A DNA stretch of 64,000 nucleotides, from contig JAUHYD010000004.1 of NCBI GenBank assembly GCA_030426665.1, positions 293,598 through 357,597 of the forward strand, given 5' to 3'. This document shows, piece by piece, positions 18,955-28,062 of the stretch. The DNA is from Bacteroidia bacterium (GTDB lineage Bacteria > Bacteroidota > Bacteroidia > Chitinophagales > Chitinophagaceae). Each line of letters opens with the position of its first letter. The stretch's first letter is position 1. The position numbers and the translations under genes were made by a program. Below the pieces are notes generated by a model. That model ran no database searches, was not told where the DNA came from, and saw only the letters and a list, made by a program, of their open reading frames with translations.

Positions 18955-20685
18955 ATGAACATAAAATTTGAACCATTGCATGTGCCGGAGCGTAAGTTGC
19001 TGCCTGCCGACTTTAAACTGACAGACTGGGAAGCACTTAAGCCCTACTTCGAGGAACTGAAGAACAGAGAGATAAACACAAAAGAAGCACTTGACGGTTG
19101 GTTGCGGGATGTAAGCGAACTGGAAGCAGTGATAAGCGAAGATGCCTGCTGGCGACAGATACACATGACCTGCGATACCACCAACAAGGAGTATGAGGAA
19201 GCATTTACCTATTTCTGCATGGAGATAGAGCCCAAAATGAAGCCTTACGGCTTCGAGCTAAACAAGAAGTTGCTGGCATGTCAGTTTACTAAGGATTTAG
19301 ACAAGGGGCAGTATTTCCCCTACCTGCGTGGTGTAGAAAATGCTGCGCAGCTATATAGGGATGAGAACGTGCCACTGCAGGCAGATATGAGCCTGCTGGC
19401 GCAACAATATGGAGTAATATCCGGTGCTATGAGTGTAGAGGTAGATGGCAAGGAGTATACACTACAACAAGCGGCGAAATTCCTCCAAAGCTCTGACCGC
19501 CAGTTGCGGGAGGCTGTGTTTGGCAAGGTAGCAAGTCGTCGGTTGTCAGATAAAGACAAGCTGAATGAACTGTTCGATAAGTTGCTCAAGCTACGCCAGC
19601 AGATAGCCGTAAATGCCGGGTTCGAAAATTACAGAGATTATAAGTTCCGCTCGCTGGGCCGGTTCGACTATACCATAGAAGATTGCTTTGCGTTTCATGA
19701 GGCTGTGAGAGAGCATATAGTACCGCTGCACGCTATGCTGCATAAGCACAAGCAAAAGCGCCTCGGTCTGGATGTTATGCGCCCATGGGATGGAGATGCC
19801 GAGCCGAAAGGTACTGAGCCGCTGCGCCCGTTTGAGGGAGGTAAGGAGCTGGCAGAAAAAACTATGGAGGTGTTCAGTCGTTTGTCGCCATACTTTAGCG
19901 GTTGCCTGAAGACTATGGAGGATATGAAACGCTTAGACCTCGAAAGCAGAAAGGGCAAAGCACCGGGAGGGTACAACTGTCCCTTGGCAGAAACAGGAGT
20001 TCCCTTCATCTTTATGAATGCTGCCGGTACCATGGGCGACGTGATTACTATGATGCACGAAGGTGGCCATGCTGTACACTCGTTCCTCTCGCACGACTTG
20101 CCGTTAGCTGCCTTCAAAGAATACCCGATGGAGATAGCAGAGCTGGCGAGCATGAGTATGGAGCTGTTTTCTATGGAGCATTGGGATGTATTCTTCAGTG
20201 ATGAGTCAGAACTGAAAAGAGCGCAGCTCGAAGAAATGGAGCGGGTTATAACCGTTCTCCCCTGGATAGCCACCATCGATAAGTACCAACACTGGATTTA
20301 TACAAATCCCGGTCATTCGGTAAAAGAAAGAGAAGAAGCGTGGTTGTCCATACTGGCAGAGTTTTCTACCGGAGTTACAGACTGGAGTGGTTATGAGGAG
20401 TATCGCGCTAACTTCTGGCAGAAGCAGTTGCACTTATTTGAAGTGCCGTTTTACTATATAGAATATGGTATTGCTCAGTTGGGTGCTATCGCTATGTGGC
20501 GACAATACCGCCAAAACAAAGAGCAGGCACTAACCAACTACAAGAACGCACTCAGCCTCGGCTATACCAAAACGCTGAAAGAATTGTACGATACTGCAGG
20601 CATCAGGTTCGACTTCTCAGCTGACTACATCAAGGAGTTATCAGACTTTGTGACACCTGTCCTGAAAGATATGGGGGTGGAGTAG
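18955..20685 (+). CDS. M3-family oligoendopeptidase
   Basis: The protein has 576 residues. The zinc-binding motif HEGGH lies near residue 368 within MMHEGGHAVHSFLSH, with the third ligand E in the following EYPMEIAELASMSME helix. An N-terminal helical M3 domain precedes it. The enzyme cleaves short peptides in the cytoplasm; no signal peptide is present. Length matches the M3B/PepF-like family. The gene is single and ends in a strong hairpin terminator. Confidence 0.92.
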   Translation: MNIKFEPLHVPERKLLPADFKLTDWEALKPYFEELKNREINTKEALDGWLRDVSELEAVISEDACWRQIHMTCDTTNKEYEEAFTYFCMEIEPKMKPYGFELNKKLLACQFTKDLDKGQYFPYLRGVENAAQLYRDENVPLQADMSLLAQQYGVISGAMSVEVDGKEYTLQQAAKFLQSSDRQLREAVFGKVASRRLSDKDKLNELFDKLLKLRQQIAVNAGFENYRDYKFRSLGRFDYTIEDCFAFHEAVREHIVPLHAMLHKHKQKRLGLDVMRPWDGDAEPKGTEPLRPFEGGKELAEKTMEVFSRLSPYFSGCLKTMEDMKRLDLESRKGKAPGGYNCPLAETGVPFIFMNAAGTMGDVITMMHEGGHAVHSFLSHDLPLAAFKEYPMEIAELASMSMELFSMEHWDVFFSDESELKRAQLEEMERVITVLPWIATIDKYQHWIYTNPGHSVKEREEAWLSILAEFSTGVTDWSGYEEYRANFWQKQLHLFEVPFYYIEYGIAQLGAIAMWRQYRQNKEQALTNYKNALSLGYTKTLKELYDTAGIRFDFSADYIKELSDFVTPVLKDMGVE

Positions 20686-20700
20686 TGAATAAGAAATAAC

Positions 20701-20733
20701 AAATCCCGACAAGCCTCGTGCTTGTCGGGATTT
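20701..20733 (+). terminator. Hairpin terminator after the M3 peptidase gene
   Basis: AAATCCCGACAAGC and GCTTGTCGGGATTT form a perfect 14-bp stem with a CTCGT loop. The A/T ends make it usable in both directions, but the asd gene facing it lies 75 bp away. Confidence 0.85.
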
Positions 20734-20740
20734 ACTAAAC

Positions 20741-20815
20741 AAATTACATTATCCCATTGCCCAATTGCCCCATTATCGAATTGCCGAATTGTCAAATTGT
20801 CTAATTATCTAAATC
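20741..20815. repeat. Degenerate short tandem repeat
   Basis: The stretch consists of diverged 7-9 base units of the type AATTGYC/AATTRTC (CCCAATTGCCCC, CGAATTGCCGAATTGTC). It sits between the converging M3 peptidase and asd genes. Confidence 0.6.
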
Positions 20816-21798
20816 CACCCATTATTATGCAACAGCTTGGCGATTTGCACAGCATTGGTGGCAGCACCCTTGCGTAGGTTGTCGGCAACTATCCAGCAGT
20901 TGAGGGTATTGGGTTGTGAGTAGTCTCTGCGTATGCGCCCTACGAATACCTCATCTTTTCCGGCAGCATCAAGCGGCATGGGGTAGCCGTTCATAGATGG
21001 GTTGTCTACAACTATTAAACCACCCTGATTGGAGAGCATTTCTTTGATGTCAGACTCCTGAAAGTCGTTAAGTAGTTCGATATTCACGCTTTCGCTATGA
21101 CCTGCTGTTACCGGTACCCTAACAGCAGTTGCCGTAACAGCGACTTTGTCGTCACCCATAATCTTGCAGGTCTCCTGAGACATTTTCATTTCCTCCTTGG
21201 TATATCCGTTTTCCTGAAATATATCTATGTGGGGGAGTACATTCAGGTCTATCTGGTAGGGGTATATGCGGTGTTCGGGGTTGCCACTACGTTGTGCCAT
21301 CAATTCGTCAACCGCCATTTGTCCGGAGCCACTCACGCTTTGGTAAGTGCTGACAACTACCCGCTTGATGCCGTATTTTTTATGGATGGGGTCAAGTACC
21401 ATTACCATTTGTATGGTAGAGCAATTTGGGTTGGCTATTATGTAGTCGTCTTTGGTAAGTACATGACCGTTCACTTCAGGCACCACTAATTTTTTGGTAG
21501 GGTCCATGCGCCAGGCAGATGAGTTGTCAACAACCCTGCAGCCGGCATCGGCAAATTGTGGCGCCAACTCCTTAGATATTGCACCCCCTGCCGAAAACAA
21601 TGCAAGGGCAGGTTTCATGGCGATGGCAGTTGCAGCATTTACGACCGCATACTCTACACCCTTATAGCTGATTTTCTTTCCGACTGATCGGTCCGATGCT
21701 ACGGGTATCAATTCTGTTACCGGGAAGTTTCGTTCTTCAAGTACTTTCAGCATGGCTTTGCCCACCAAACCTGTTGCACCTACTACAGCTACTTTCAT
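20809..21798 (-). CDS. asd: Aspartate-semialdehyde dehydrogenase
   Basis: The protein has 329 residues. The NADP-binding N-terminus reads MKVAVVGATGLVGKAMLKVL, the catalytic Cys is in IANPNCSTIQM (about residue 127), and the conserved Q-S-V-S-G-S-G follows. It reduces aspartyl phosphate to aspartate semialdehyde in lysine, threonine, methionine and diaminopimelate synthesis. Length and motifs are complete. A -7-like TACCTTTG (minus strand, 21833-21840) lies about 35 bases upstream of the start. Confidence 0.96.
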   Translation of the reverse strand: MKVAVVGATGLVGKAMLKVLEERNFPVTELIPVASDRSVGKKISYKGVEYAVVNAATAIAMKPALALFSAGGAISKELAPQFADAGCRVVDNSSAWRMDPTKKLVVPEVNGHVLTKDDYIIANPNCSTIQMVMVLDPIHKKYGIKRVVVSTYQSVSGSGQMAVDELMAQRSGNPEHRIYPYQIDLNVLPHIDIFQENGYTKEEMKMSQETCKIMGDDKVAVTATAVRVPVTAGHSESVNIELLNDFQESDIKEMLSNQGGLIVVDNPSMNGYPMPLDAAGKDEVFVGRIRRDYSQPNTLNCWIVADNLRKGAATNAVQIAKLLHNNGWI

Positions 21799-22032
21799 AT
21801 TAGTTTATTTTATGTCAGATTTATCTGAACCACAAAGGTAATGTTCCCGTACTTATATCTGTATGGACTTGAGAGGGAGTTGCGAATTGTTACAGGGATA
21901 GTTTAACAAATAAATATCATTAACCTGATTAATAATGTTTCGCTTACTGAATAACAAGACTGTACGCTCAATGAATTAGTGATGAGTTGGCTGGTAAAAG
22001 CATAGAAGGTACGTAATGCATACAACCGCACT

Positions 22033-22061
22033 TTTGCCTCGCAGCTAATTTCTTACTTTTG
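22033..22061 (+). promoter_or_regulatory. Candidate promoter of the MscS gene
   Basis: TTTG at 22033-22036 and TACTTTTG (TAnnTTTG) at 22054-22061 are separated by 17 bases, slightly short for the Bacteroidota consensus. The coding start is 56 bases downstream. Confidence 0.45.
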
Positions 22062-22117
22062 CAGTCGCTGACAGGGTATTTCAGAAAGCATCACATAGAG
22101 AAAAATAAAACACACAT

Positions 22118-23200
22118 ATGAACGAAGTATTAGAGAAAGTATTTTTTGGGAATTCCGTTTTAGATTGGTTGATAGCAGCCGGGATAGTTGTGGGTACATT
22201 TTTGGGTGTAGCCATCCTGGGGCCGATACTCCTGAAGCGGTTAGAAAAGCTTGCCGAGCGAACATCTACAGATTATGATGATCTGCTGGTAATGTCAATT
22301 GAGAAATTTATTTTTCCATTGCTTTACGTCGGTGGTGTGTATGCAGCGCTGTCATATTTGTCTTTTCCTCCTAAGGTAGATAAGTACACCACAATGGCGC
22401 TGGTGTTGATTTATACCTATTTTATAATGCGCATTATCACTGCTGTTATAGAATACCTCATTAACTCATTCCTGAAAAAGCAGGACCAGGGCGAAACTAA
22501 ACAGAAGCAGGCCCGGGGGCTCATTATCATTATTAAGTTCATTGTATGGGCATTAGGCTTTGTATTTGCCCTCGATAATATGGGCTTCAATGTGTCCACC
22601 ATTATTGCCGGTTTGGGTGTCGGTGGTATCGCTATTGCATTAGCAGCTCAGACAGTGTTGGGCGATCTGTTTGCGTACTTTATCATTTTCTTCGACCGCC
22701 CGTTCGAGATTGGCGACTTTATCGTATTTGATTCGGACAGCGGTATTGTGGAATATATAGGGGTAAAATCGACCCGCATTCGCACGCTGAACGGACAGAT
22801 ATTGGTCTGCTCTAACAAAGACCTGACAAATGCCCGTGTAAACAACTTCCAGAAGATGGACCGGCGCAGGGTGGTATTTAAGTTGGGCGTTATATATCAG
22901 ACCCCGGCCGATAAACTGGAAGCAATACCCAATATGGTGAAGGAAGCCATCTTGTCTGTTAAAGGTCTTGAATACGACCGTGGGCACATGTCCGGTTTCG
23001 GAGATAGTAGCCTGAACTTCGATTTTGTGTATTATGTTCCCAGCCCTGACTTTGCGGTATATATGGATATGCAGCAGGAAGTAAACTACAAAGTGTTCCG
23101 CAAGTTTGAGAATGAAGGTATTGAGTTTGCTTACCCAACACAGACATTGTTTGTGCAAAACCAAAGCGAACCTACTTCGGAGGTTGTTCCGGCTAAATAG
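22118..23200 (+). CDS. MscS-family mechanosensitive channel
   Basis: The protein has 360 residues. Membrane helices lie at about 14-36, 65-85, 92-112 and 135-160. The pore helix region GVGGIAIALAAQTVLGDLFA (about 167-186) is the MscS TM3 signature, followed by FFDRPFEIGDFI and the cytoplasmic beta domain (VEYIGVKSTRIRTLNGQ). It releases solutes on hypo-osmotic shock. A single gene with its own promoter; it converges on yidD. Confidence 0.93.
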   Translation: MNEVLEKVFFGNSVLDWLIAAGIVVGTFLGVAILGPILLKRLEKLAERTSTDYDDLLVMSIEKFIFPLLYVGGVYAALSYLSFPPKVDKYTTMALVLIYTYFIMRIITAVIEYLINSFLKKQDQGETKQKQARGLIIIIKFIVWALGFVFALDNMGFNVSTIIAGLGVGGIAIALAAQTVLGDLFAYFIIFFDRPFEIGDFIVFDSDSGIVEYIGVKSTRIRTLNGQILVCSNKDLTNARVNNFQKMDRRRVVFKLGVIYQTPADKLEAIPNMVKEAILSVKGLEYDRGHMSGFGDSSLNFDFVYYVPSPDFAVYMDMQQEVNYKVFRKFENEGIEFAYPTQTLFVQNQSEPTSEVVPAK

Positions 23201-23216
23201 GCCGGAACAATTGGGG

Positions 23217-23438
23217 TTAAGGTACGGGGTCATGCCCGTGTTTCCCCCATGGGTGGCAGGAGCAAAACCGCTTTAATGCCAGCCACCCACCCTTTAGCGG
23301 ACCGTATTTGTTGATGGCTTCAAGCCCGTAGGCACTGCACGTAGGTGTAAACCTGCATCTGGCACCCAGAAATGGCGATATAGCTCCCTGATAGAAGCGA
23401 ATGATGCCGATAAACAATATGGTAAGTAAACGACGCAT
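23217..23438 (-). CDS. yidD: Membrane protein insertion efficiency factor YidD
   Basis: The protein has 73 residues from ATG 23438 ([17 protein letters not shown]). A longer in-frame start at 23501 would overlap rnpA and is less likely. The family core is intact: [18 protein letters not shown], then [20 protein letters not shown] and the C-terminal [13 protein letters not shown] with conserved cysteines. It follows rnpA by 22 bp in the classic rpmH-rnpA-yidD order. Confidence 0.95.
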   Translation of the reverse strand: MRRLLTILFIGIIRFYQGAISPFLGARCRFTPTCSAYGLEAINKYGPLKGGWLALKRFCSCHPWGKHGHDPVP

Positions 23439-23460
23439 GTGGTTTGTAAAGGCAATCGGC

Positions 23461-23865
23461 TCAGGGTTCGCTGGCGAGCTTGTCTGCCTGCGATACCTCA
23501 ATCAGTTTGTCGATGCCCGATTTCACGGCAACTGCTACTTGTGTATAGTCAGGCATCTCCTTTCCGGTAAAGATAATGAATACATGCATCTGACTGCCGG
23601 CTGGTATGGCATCAATTAAAGCCTGTTTGTTTAGTCGCCAGGCCTCAGTAAGCAGCCGACGTACCCGATTGCGCTGAAATGCACGACGAAATTTCTTTTT
23701 GGGGGCAGAAAAGCCTACTTGAAGGGGTGATTGGGGATTGTCTATGTCGACGATTCTATAGATAAACCGTACCGGAAAAACAGAAAGCGCTTTCCCGGAT
23801 TGGAAAAGCGCATTAATATGCTGCTCTTTTTTGAGCCGCTCATATACTCTGAAAGTAGTACGAAT
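23461..23865 (-). CDS. rnpA: RNase P protein component, apparent ATT start
   Basis: The frame encodes [17 protein letters not shown], then [19 protein letters not shown] (the RnpA RNR signature) and a C-terminal helix; about 134 residues, the normal length. It binds RNase P RNA and aids 5' processing of tRNA precursors. An in-frame TAG lies just upstream of codons [16 protein letters not shown], and there is no ATG, GTG or TTG before the conserved ERL motif. The best-placed start is ATT at 23863-23865, giving (M)[13 protein letters not shown]. It is flanked by rpmH and yidD, which confirms identity. Confidence 0.88.
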   Translation of the reverse strand: MRTTFRVYERLKKEQHINALFQSGKALSVFPVRFIYRIVDIDNPQSPLQVGFSAPKKKFRRAFQRNRVRRLLTEAWRLNKQALIDAIPAGSQMHVFIIFTGKEMPDYTQVAVAVKSGIDKLIEVSQADKLASEP

Positions 23866-23895
23866 GGCAAAAAGTGTTAACTATGTAAAGAAATA

Positions 23896-24051
23896 TTACT
23901 TCAGACGGCTCTCGTCTGATACTGTCAGCTTATGACGGCCTTTTGCACGGCGAGAAGCCAATACTCTACGGCCATTAGCAGATTCCATGCGCTTACGGAA
24001 ACCATGTACTGATTTACGGCTACGGCGACTTGGTTGGTATGTACGTTTCAT
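23896..24051 (-). CDS. rpmH: Ribosomal protein L34
   Basis: A 51-residue [23 protein letters not shown], then [19 protein letters not shown], the invariant L34 sequence, with a Bacteroidota-type short tail ([10 protein letters not shown]). It starts the rpmH-rnpA-yidD unit; rnpA begins 30 bp after its stop. Confidence 0.97.
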   Translation of the reverse strand: MKRTYQPSRRSRKSVHGFRKRMESANGRRVLASRRAKGRHKLTVSDESRLK

Positions 24052-24092
24052 TGCTATCTGTTTTTAAAGTTGCCTCTTTTTCAGAGGGAGTG

Positions 24093-24124
24093 CAAAGGTA
24101 TGATATAGTTTTGATGTGAACAAA
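24093..24124 (-). promoter_or_regulatory. Promoter of rpmH-rnpA-yidD
   Basis: On the minus strand TTTG (24121-24124) is followed after 20 bases by TACCTTTG (24093-24100). Both fit the Bacteroidota -33 and -7 elements with ideal spacing. The rpmH start is about 40 bases downstream. Confidence 0.65.
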
Positions 24125-24228
24125 TAATTTGGGTGACAGAATTTGTTGGCACCGAAGAATAATATTTCCAGTTCTTTTCTGGTGGCAAATGTACGGATAA
24201 TGGCAGATAAATTGGTTTACTAATCTTG

Positions 24229-24393
24229 CCTAGCTGCCTGTCTATGTGCTAGAGGTGGTTAACTATAAAGCTTCGCAGCGACACCGGAAGGTTACGCAGA
24301 TTAACTGTATATTTATGACTACGACATTTGGGAGTATTGAATGCCTCGGCAGTCAAAAAGACTGGTTGTAGGATAGACACCAGTCGAAAAAGA
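24229..24393. repeat. Family C repeat, copy 1
   Basis: About 165 bp nearly identical to 25367-25531, in direct orientation (shared run GTTACGCAGATTAACTGTAT). It contains small hairpins near its right end, such as CAGTCAAAAAGACTG. The two copies bracket two small genes. Confidence 0.85.
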
Positions 24394-24472
24394 CTGGCGC
24401 CAAGCGGGGATAATAGTGAAGAAAGAATCTGAGACAAAAGATTCGGAAGCTCCTAACAAAAATGAATAAGCT

Positions 24473-24745
24473 ATGTTTTTTTATGTGTTTGTTGTGCCAT
24501 TTATAATTGTGTTTATCAAATATATTTTTAAGAAAAATAAACCCAAAAAAGCTATTGAATTTGTCAATCTAATATTGAGTTCTTTTTCATATTTGCTGTG
24601 CTATATGTTCATAACGTATTTTATAGAAATGGAGAACATATTCACTATCGGTTGGACATTCTATGGTCTAACCCTTTTCCTTCCATCTTTATTTCTGCTC
24701 GTTATCCTACTAAAACTGTACTTCTATTTTAAGGGGCGAAAGTAG
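24473..24745 (+). CDS. Small three-helix membrane protein
   Basis: The protein has 90 residues and is almost entirely hydrophobic: segments at about 1-18, 32-52 and 58-84, with a lysine patch between the first two (KKNKPKK) and a short basic tail. It is AT-rich compared with the backbone. It lies between the two family C repeats. No family recognised. Confidence 0.5.
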   Translation: MFFYVFVVPFIIVFIKYIFKKNKPKKAIEFVNLILSSFSYLLCYMFITYFIEMENIFTIGWTFYGLTLFLPSLFLLVILLKLYFYFKGRK

Positions 24746-24909
24746 AACTAGGGAAATCGCGCATGATAACATTGGCATAATATTCTCAGCTTGGCGTAGT
24801 GTTCCACGGTGCAAAACATATCCACGCTTGGCATAGTCTAAAATCAGGGATTGGCGTGGTCGCCTGACTACGTCACAGCGGAAGTCAATCTCCGATGATA
24901 AGAAAGTAG

Positions 24910-25005
24910 GTGCTTTGGCCATATGGTGATGTTCCGCAGGATCAAAAGTTTATGGAAAAAGGGTTTGATAATTACGAGAAATACCTTCAAAAAAAGAAGA
25001 AATGA
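24910..25005 (+). pseudogene. C-terminal gene remnant or very small ORF
   Basis: From GTG 24910 the frame reads LWPYGDVPQDQKFMEKGFDN and ends in a lysine run, 31 residues in all. Its stop overlaps the next ATG (ATGA). The hydrophilic C-terminus-like sequence and the close coupling suggest the tail of a once longer gene. The stretch 24746-24909 shows no intact frame. Confidence 0.3.
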
Positions 25006-25349
25006 CGAGGCGTTTTGTATTGTTTTTTATTTTAGTTTTGATTGGGATAGTGGCGTTGTGTTATTCGATAAGCGATTTGTTGCCAACGAGACGTGATAAG
25101 TTTAAGACAATTCAAAATCAGGAATTAACTGTTAGTGCGTATGTTGTTGTTGGCAACGCAACTGTCGGGGACGAAGTTCAAATTGTACAAGAATTAGATA
25201 GTCGCGATACGGTTCTTGAGGATATTCAAAACTATAACTTCATTGTTGATGTCTTTTTTAAGAATCAAGATACCATTACTGTAATTGTCCGTGACACTTC
25301 AATCGCTGGCAGTGATCAGACTTTTTATGTTAAAATTGGTAGCAATTGA
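25002..25349 (+). CDS. Membrane-anchored small protein
   Basis: The protein has 115 residues. One N-terminal membrane segment or uncleaved signal (about 4-25) is followed by a soluble domain with alternating strands (NQELTVSAYVVVGNATV and DTITVIVRDTSIAG). It overlaps the upstream remnant by 4 bp and lies within the family C bracket. No family recognised. Confidence 0.55.
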   Translation: MTRRFVLFFILVLIGIVALCYSISDLLPTRRDKFKTIQNQELTVSAYVVVGNATVGDEVQIVQELDSRDTVLEDIQNYNFIVDVFFKNQDTITVIVRDTSIAGSDQTFYVKIGSN

Positions 25350-25366
25350 TAGATTCAAGTGGATAC

Positions 25367-25555
25367 CCTAGCCGCCTGTCTATGTGCTAGAGGTGGTTAA
25401 CGGTACAGCTTGGCAGCGACACCGGAAGGTTACGCAGATTAACTGTATATTTATGACTAAGACATTTGGGAGTATTGAATGCCTCGCCAGTCAAAAAGAC
25501 TGGTTGTAGGATAGACACCAGTCGAAAAAGAGCAGAAAAGCCTACTTGGAGGGGG
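25367..25555. repeat. Family C repeat, copy 2, fused to an rnpA-like fragment
   Basis: Bases 25367-25531 repeat 24229-24393. They are followed directly by GCAGAAAAGCCTACTTGGAG, which matches the internal rnpA segment at about 23704-23728 with one difference in these bases. The join suggests a rearrangement. Confidence 0.75.
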
Positions 25556-25615
25556 TCAATTTCTGCTTAGCTCATTAGTGTTCTGCGGCAAAAATAAGTC
25601 ATTAATGAGGAAAAG

Positions 25616-27718
25616 CTAACTAATTTTCCCCCATTGCGACTTCTGCCCTTGTTGAGATAGCATATAGCGAAGCGGTTGGTGCTCGGGCATGGAGAGTGTG
25701 GGGTCGTAGGTGAGTAGCTGTTGGGCTGCTAATCGGGTTTCTTCTAATACGCCGCTATCTAATACTATGTCTGCCAGTTTGAACTTCAGCAAACCACTTT
25801 GTTTGGTGCCGTACATATCGCCTGGACCGCGCATTTTCAGGTCTTCCTCTGCTATCTCGAAGCCGTTGTTGGTGCTGACCATTATTTGCAGCCTCCGGAA
25901 GCTCTCGTCCGATATTTTGCTACCGGCGAGTAGTATGCAGTACGACTGCTCTGCACCCCTGCCTACCCGGCCTCTTAACTGGTGCATTTGTGACAGTCCG
26001 AACCGCTCCGGGCTTTCTATCAGCATTACAGATGCATTGGGTACGTTTACACCTACTTCTATAACGGTGGTGGCTACCAGCACATTAGCTTCGCCCTTTA
26101 CAAAGCGTTGCATATTGCGCTCCCGTTCGCCGGACTCCTGCTTGCCATGTACCATGGCTATGCGGTACCTGTTTTCGTCGAACCAGACCTTTACCTGCTC
26201 ATAGCCAGCCATCAGGCTCTCATAGTCCATCTTTTCAGATTCTTCTATAAGCGGGTACACGATGTATGCCTGTCGGCCCTTGTCCACCTCCTCGCGGATA
26301 AACTGCATCACCTTAGCCCGGTGGCTGTCTTTTCTGAAAAAGGTCTTTATCTCTTGTCGGCCGGGTGGCAGCTCGTCTATTACAGATACATCGAGGTCGC
26401 CATACATGGTCATAGCCAGTGTGCGGGGGATGGGGGTTGCGGTCATTACCAGTACGTGCGGCGGGGTGGTGTTTTTGCTCCACAGGCGTGCCCGCTGCCC
26501 TACGCCAAACCGGTGTTGCTCGTCTATAACTGCCAGTCCCAGGTTCTGAAACTGTACATTGTCTTCCAGCAGCGCATGTGTACCTACTACTAACCGCAGT
26601 GTGCCGTCTGCCAGTTCCTGCAATATCTCTTTACGAACCTTGCCCTTCACATTGCCCGTGAGTAGCCGCACAGATATTCCCATAGCCTCCAGCAGTTCCG
26701 CAATGCTGAACAAGTGCTGCTGCGCCAATATCTCGGTAGGTGCCATGATGCATGCCTGAAAGCCATTGTCTAACGCGAGCAGCATAGACATCAGCGCGAC
26801 GATGGTTTTCCCGCTACCAACATCGCCCTGTAGCAGTCGGTTCATTTGTTTGCCCGTACCGGTGTCATGTCTTATTTCTTTCAGCACCCGCTTTTGGGCA
26901 TTGGTTAGTGCGAAGGGCAGATGTTCCTTAAAAAACGTATTGAAGTTGTCGCCAACCTTGCTGAAATGCCAGCCGGGCTGGGCGGTATGTTGCAGGCGCA
27001 GCCTGCCAATCATCAATTGAGAAATAAACAGCTCTTCCCACTTCATTCGGTGGCGTGCCACCTGCTCATGCTCCTCTGTGTCGGGGAAATGCAGCCACTT
27101 CAATGCCTGATACCTGCCGCATAACCGGTAGTGATTCAGTATGGTTGCCGGCAGAAATTCTGGTACATCGCCGACATTTATTTTCTCGAATAGTGCCTGT
27201 GTAAGCTTGGCAAAAGAACGGTTGGTGATGCCCTTCGCTTTGAGTTTTTCGGTAGTGGAGTACACCGGCTGTCTGCCCGGCACCGCCGTTTCTGACCCCA
27301 ACAGCTCTATTTCAGGGTGGGCTATGTTGACCACGCCGCCAAACACACTTAGCTTGCCATATACCAGATAACGCCCCTGCTCTCGCAGTGATCGCTTCAT
27401 CCATTGTGCGCCCTGAAACCATAACAGCTCTATTCTGCCGGTGTCGTCATAAAGGGTGGCTATCAGTCTTTTCTTTCTGCCCGCTCCTTCCTCGGTGATG
27501 TTTATGAGTGTGCCTATAAGTTGTACATACTCTGTACGAGGGTCTATAAACCCTATGCGGGTTATCTGGGAGCGGTCAGAGTAGCGGTAGGGGTAGTGGT
27601 AGAGCAGGTCTTCGAAAGTGCTTATCTCCAGCTCTTTGCGCAGCAAGTCGCCCCGCTGCGGACCTACGCCCTTCAGGAATTCAATGGGGGATTCTAATAT
27701 GGACTGACCGCTACTGAT
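25616..27718 (-). CDS. recG: ATP-dependent DNA helicase RecG, non-standard start
   Basis: About 700 residues. Wedge/OB domain, Walker A GDVGSGKTI, DEQH box (VIDEQHRFGVGQRARL), TATPIPRTLAMT and the motif VI region MHQLRGRVGRG are all intact. It reverses stalled forks and acts on Holliday junctions. The conserved N-terminal SPIEFLKGVGPQRGDLLRKE is encoded upstream of the first ATG/GTG/TTG-type start (TTG 27646), and no such codon lies between it and the upstream stop. ATC at 27716-27718 is the best-placed candidate; ATA at 27698-27700 is another. Confidence 0.88.
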   Translation of the reverse strand: MSSGQSILESPIEFLKGVGPQRGDLLRKELEISTFEDLLYHYPYRYSDRSQITRIGFIDPRTEYVQLIGTLINITEEGAGRKKRLIATLYDDTGRIELLWFQGAQWMKRSLREQGRYLVYGKLSVFGGVVNIAHPEIELLGSETAVPGRQPVYSTTEKLKAKGITNRSFAKLTQALFEKINVGDVPEFLPATILNHYRLCGRYQALKWLHFPDTEEHEQVARHRMKWEELFISQLMIGRLRLQHTAQPGWHFSKVGDNFNTFFKEHLPFALTNAQKRVLKEIRHDTGTGKQMNRLLQGDVGSGKTIVALMSMLLALDNGFQACIMAPTEILAQQHLFSIAELLEAMGISVRLLTGNVKGKVRKEILQELADGTLRLVVGTHALLEDNVQFQNLGLAVIDEQHRFGVGQRARLWSKNTTPPHVLVMTATPIPRTLAMTMYGDLDVSVIDELPPGRQEIKTFFRKDSHRAKVMQFIREEVDKGRQAYIVYPLIEESEKMDYESLMAGYEQVKVWFDENRYRIAMVHGKQESGERERNMQRFVKGEANVLVATTVIEVGVNVPNASVMLIESPERFGLSQMHQLRGRVGRGAEQSYCILLAGSKISDESFRRLQIMVSTNNGFEIAEEDLKMRGPGDMYGTKQSGLLKFKLADIVLDSGVLEETRLAAQQLLTYDPTLSMPEHQPLRYMLSQQGQKSQWGKIS

Positions 27719-27792
27719 ACTGCAAAAATAGCAGATTAATGCAGAATGGTTCTAATAGTAGTTGAGCGTTTTTGTTTATGCTGATGGGTGTT

Positions 27793-27834
27793 TGTCTGAA
27801 CCTTGATTTGCAGGATTGAAGGACAAAAAGGATG
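27793..27834 (-). repeat. Family A repeat core, inverted
   Basis: The reverse complement matches the ATCCTTTTTGTCCTTYAATC...GGTTCAGACA core seen five times elsewhere in the window. Confidence 0.75.
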
Positions 27835-27846
27835 TTCGATTCGCCG

Positions 27847-27995
27847 TTGTTGGTGTTCCTCACCAACAATCTTGAGTAGGTGAAATAATAATAGTCATTA
27901 TCTTTAACCATAGCTTCGTCGAGAGTTTGGTACACCCTGCTATTTCTGACAACCAATGATTCCAACACGCGTGGTCGTTGGTGCGGAACACCAAC
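27847..27995. repeat. Family B palindromic repeat, copy 1
   Basis: About 149 bp bounded by TTGTTGGTG TTCCT CACCAACAA (itself a hairpin) and a right hairpin TTGGTGCGGAACACCAA, with an AT-rich centre. It matches 29965-30115 along its length. REP/MITE-like. Confidence 0.8.
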
Positions 27996-28062
27996 TACTG
28001 CGAAAAGTGATGTTTTGTAGAATAAAAGTATCCCAAAATAAAAATTAAAAAGTAGACAAATC

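Noticed and set aside
19695..20276. Minus-strand frame of 193 codons
   Set aside because: It lies antisense inside the M3 peptidase gene, whose motifs are intact.
22640..23233. Minus-strand frame of 197 codons
   Set aside because: It is antisense to the MscS gene and lacks any recognisable domain.
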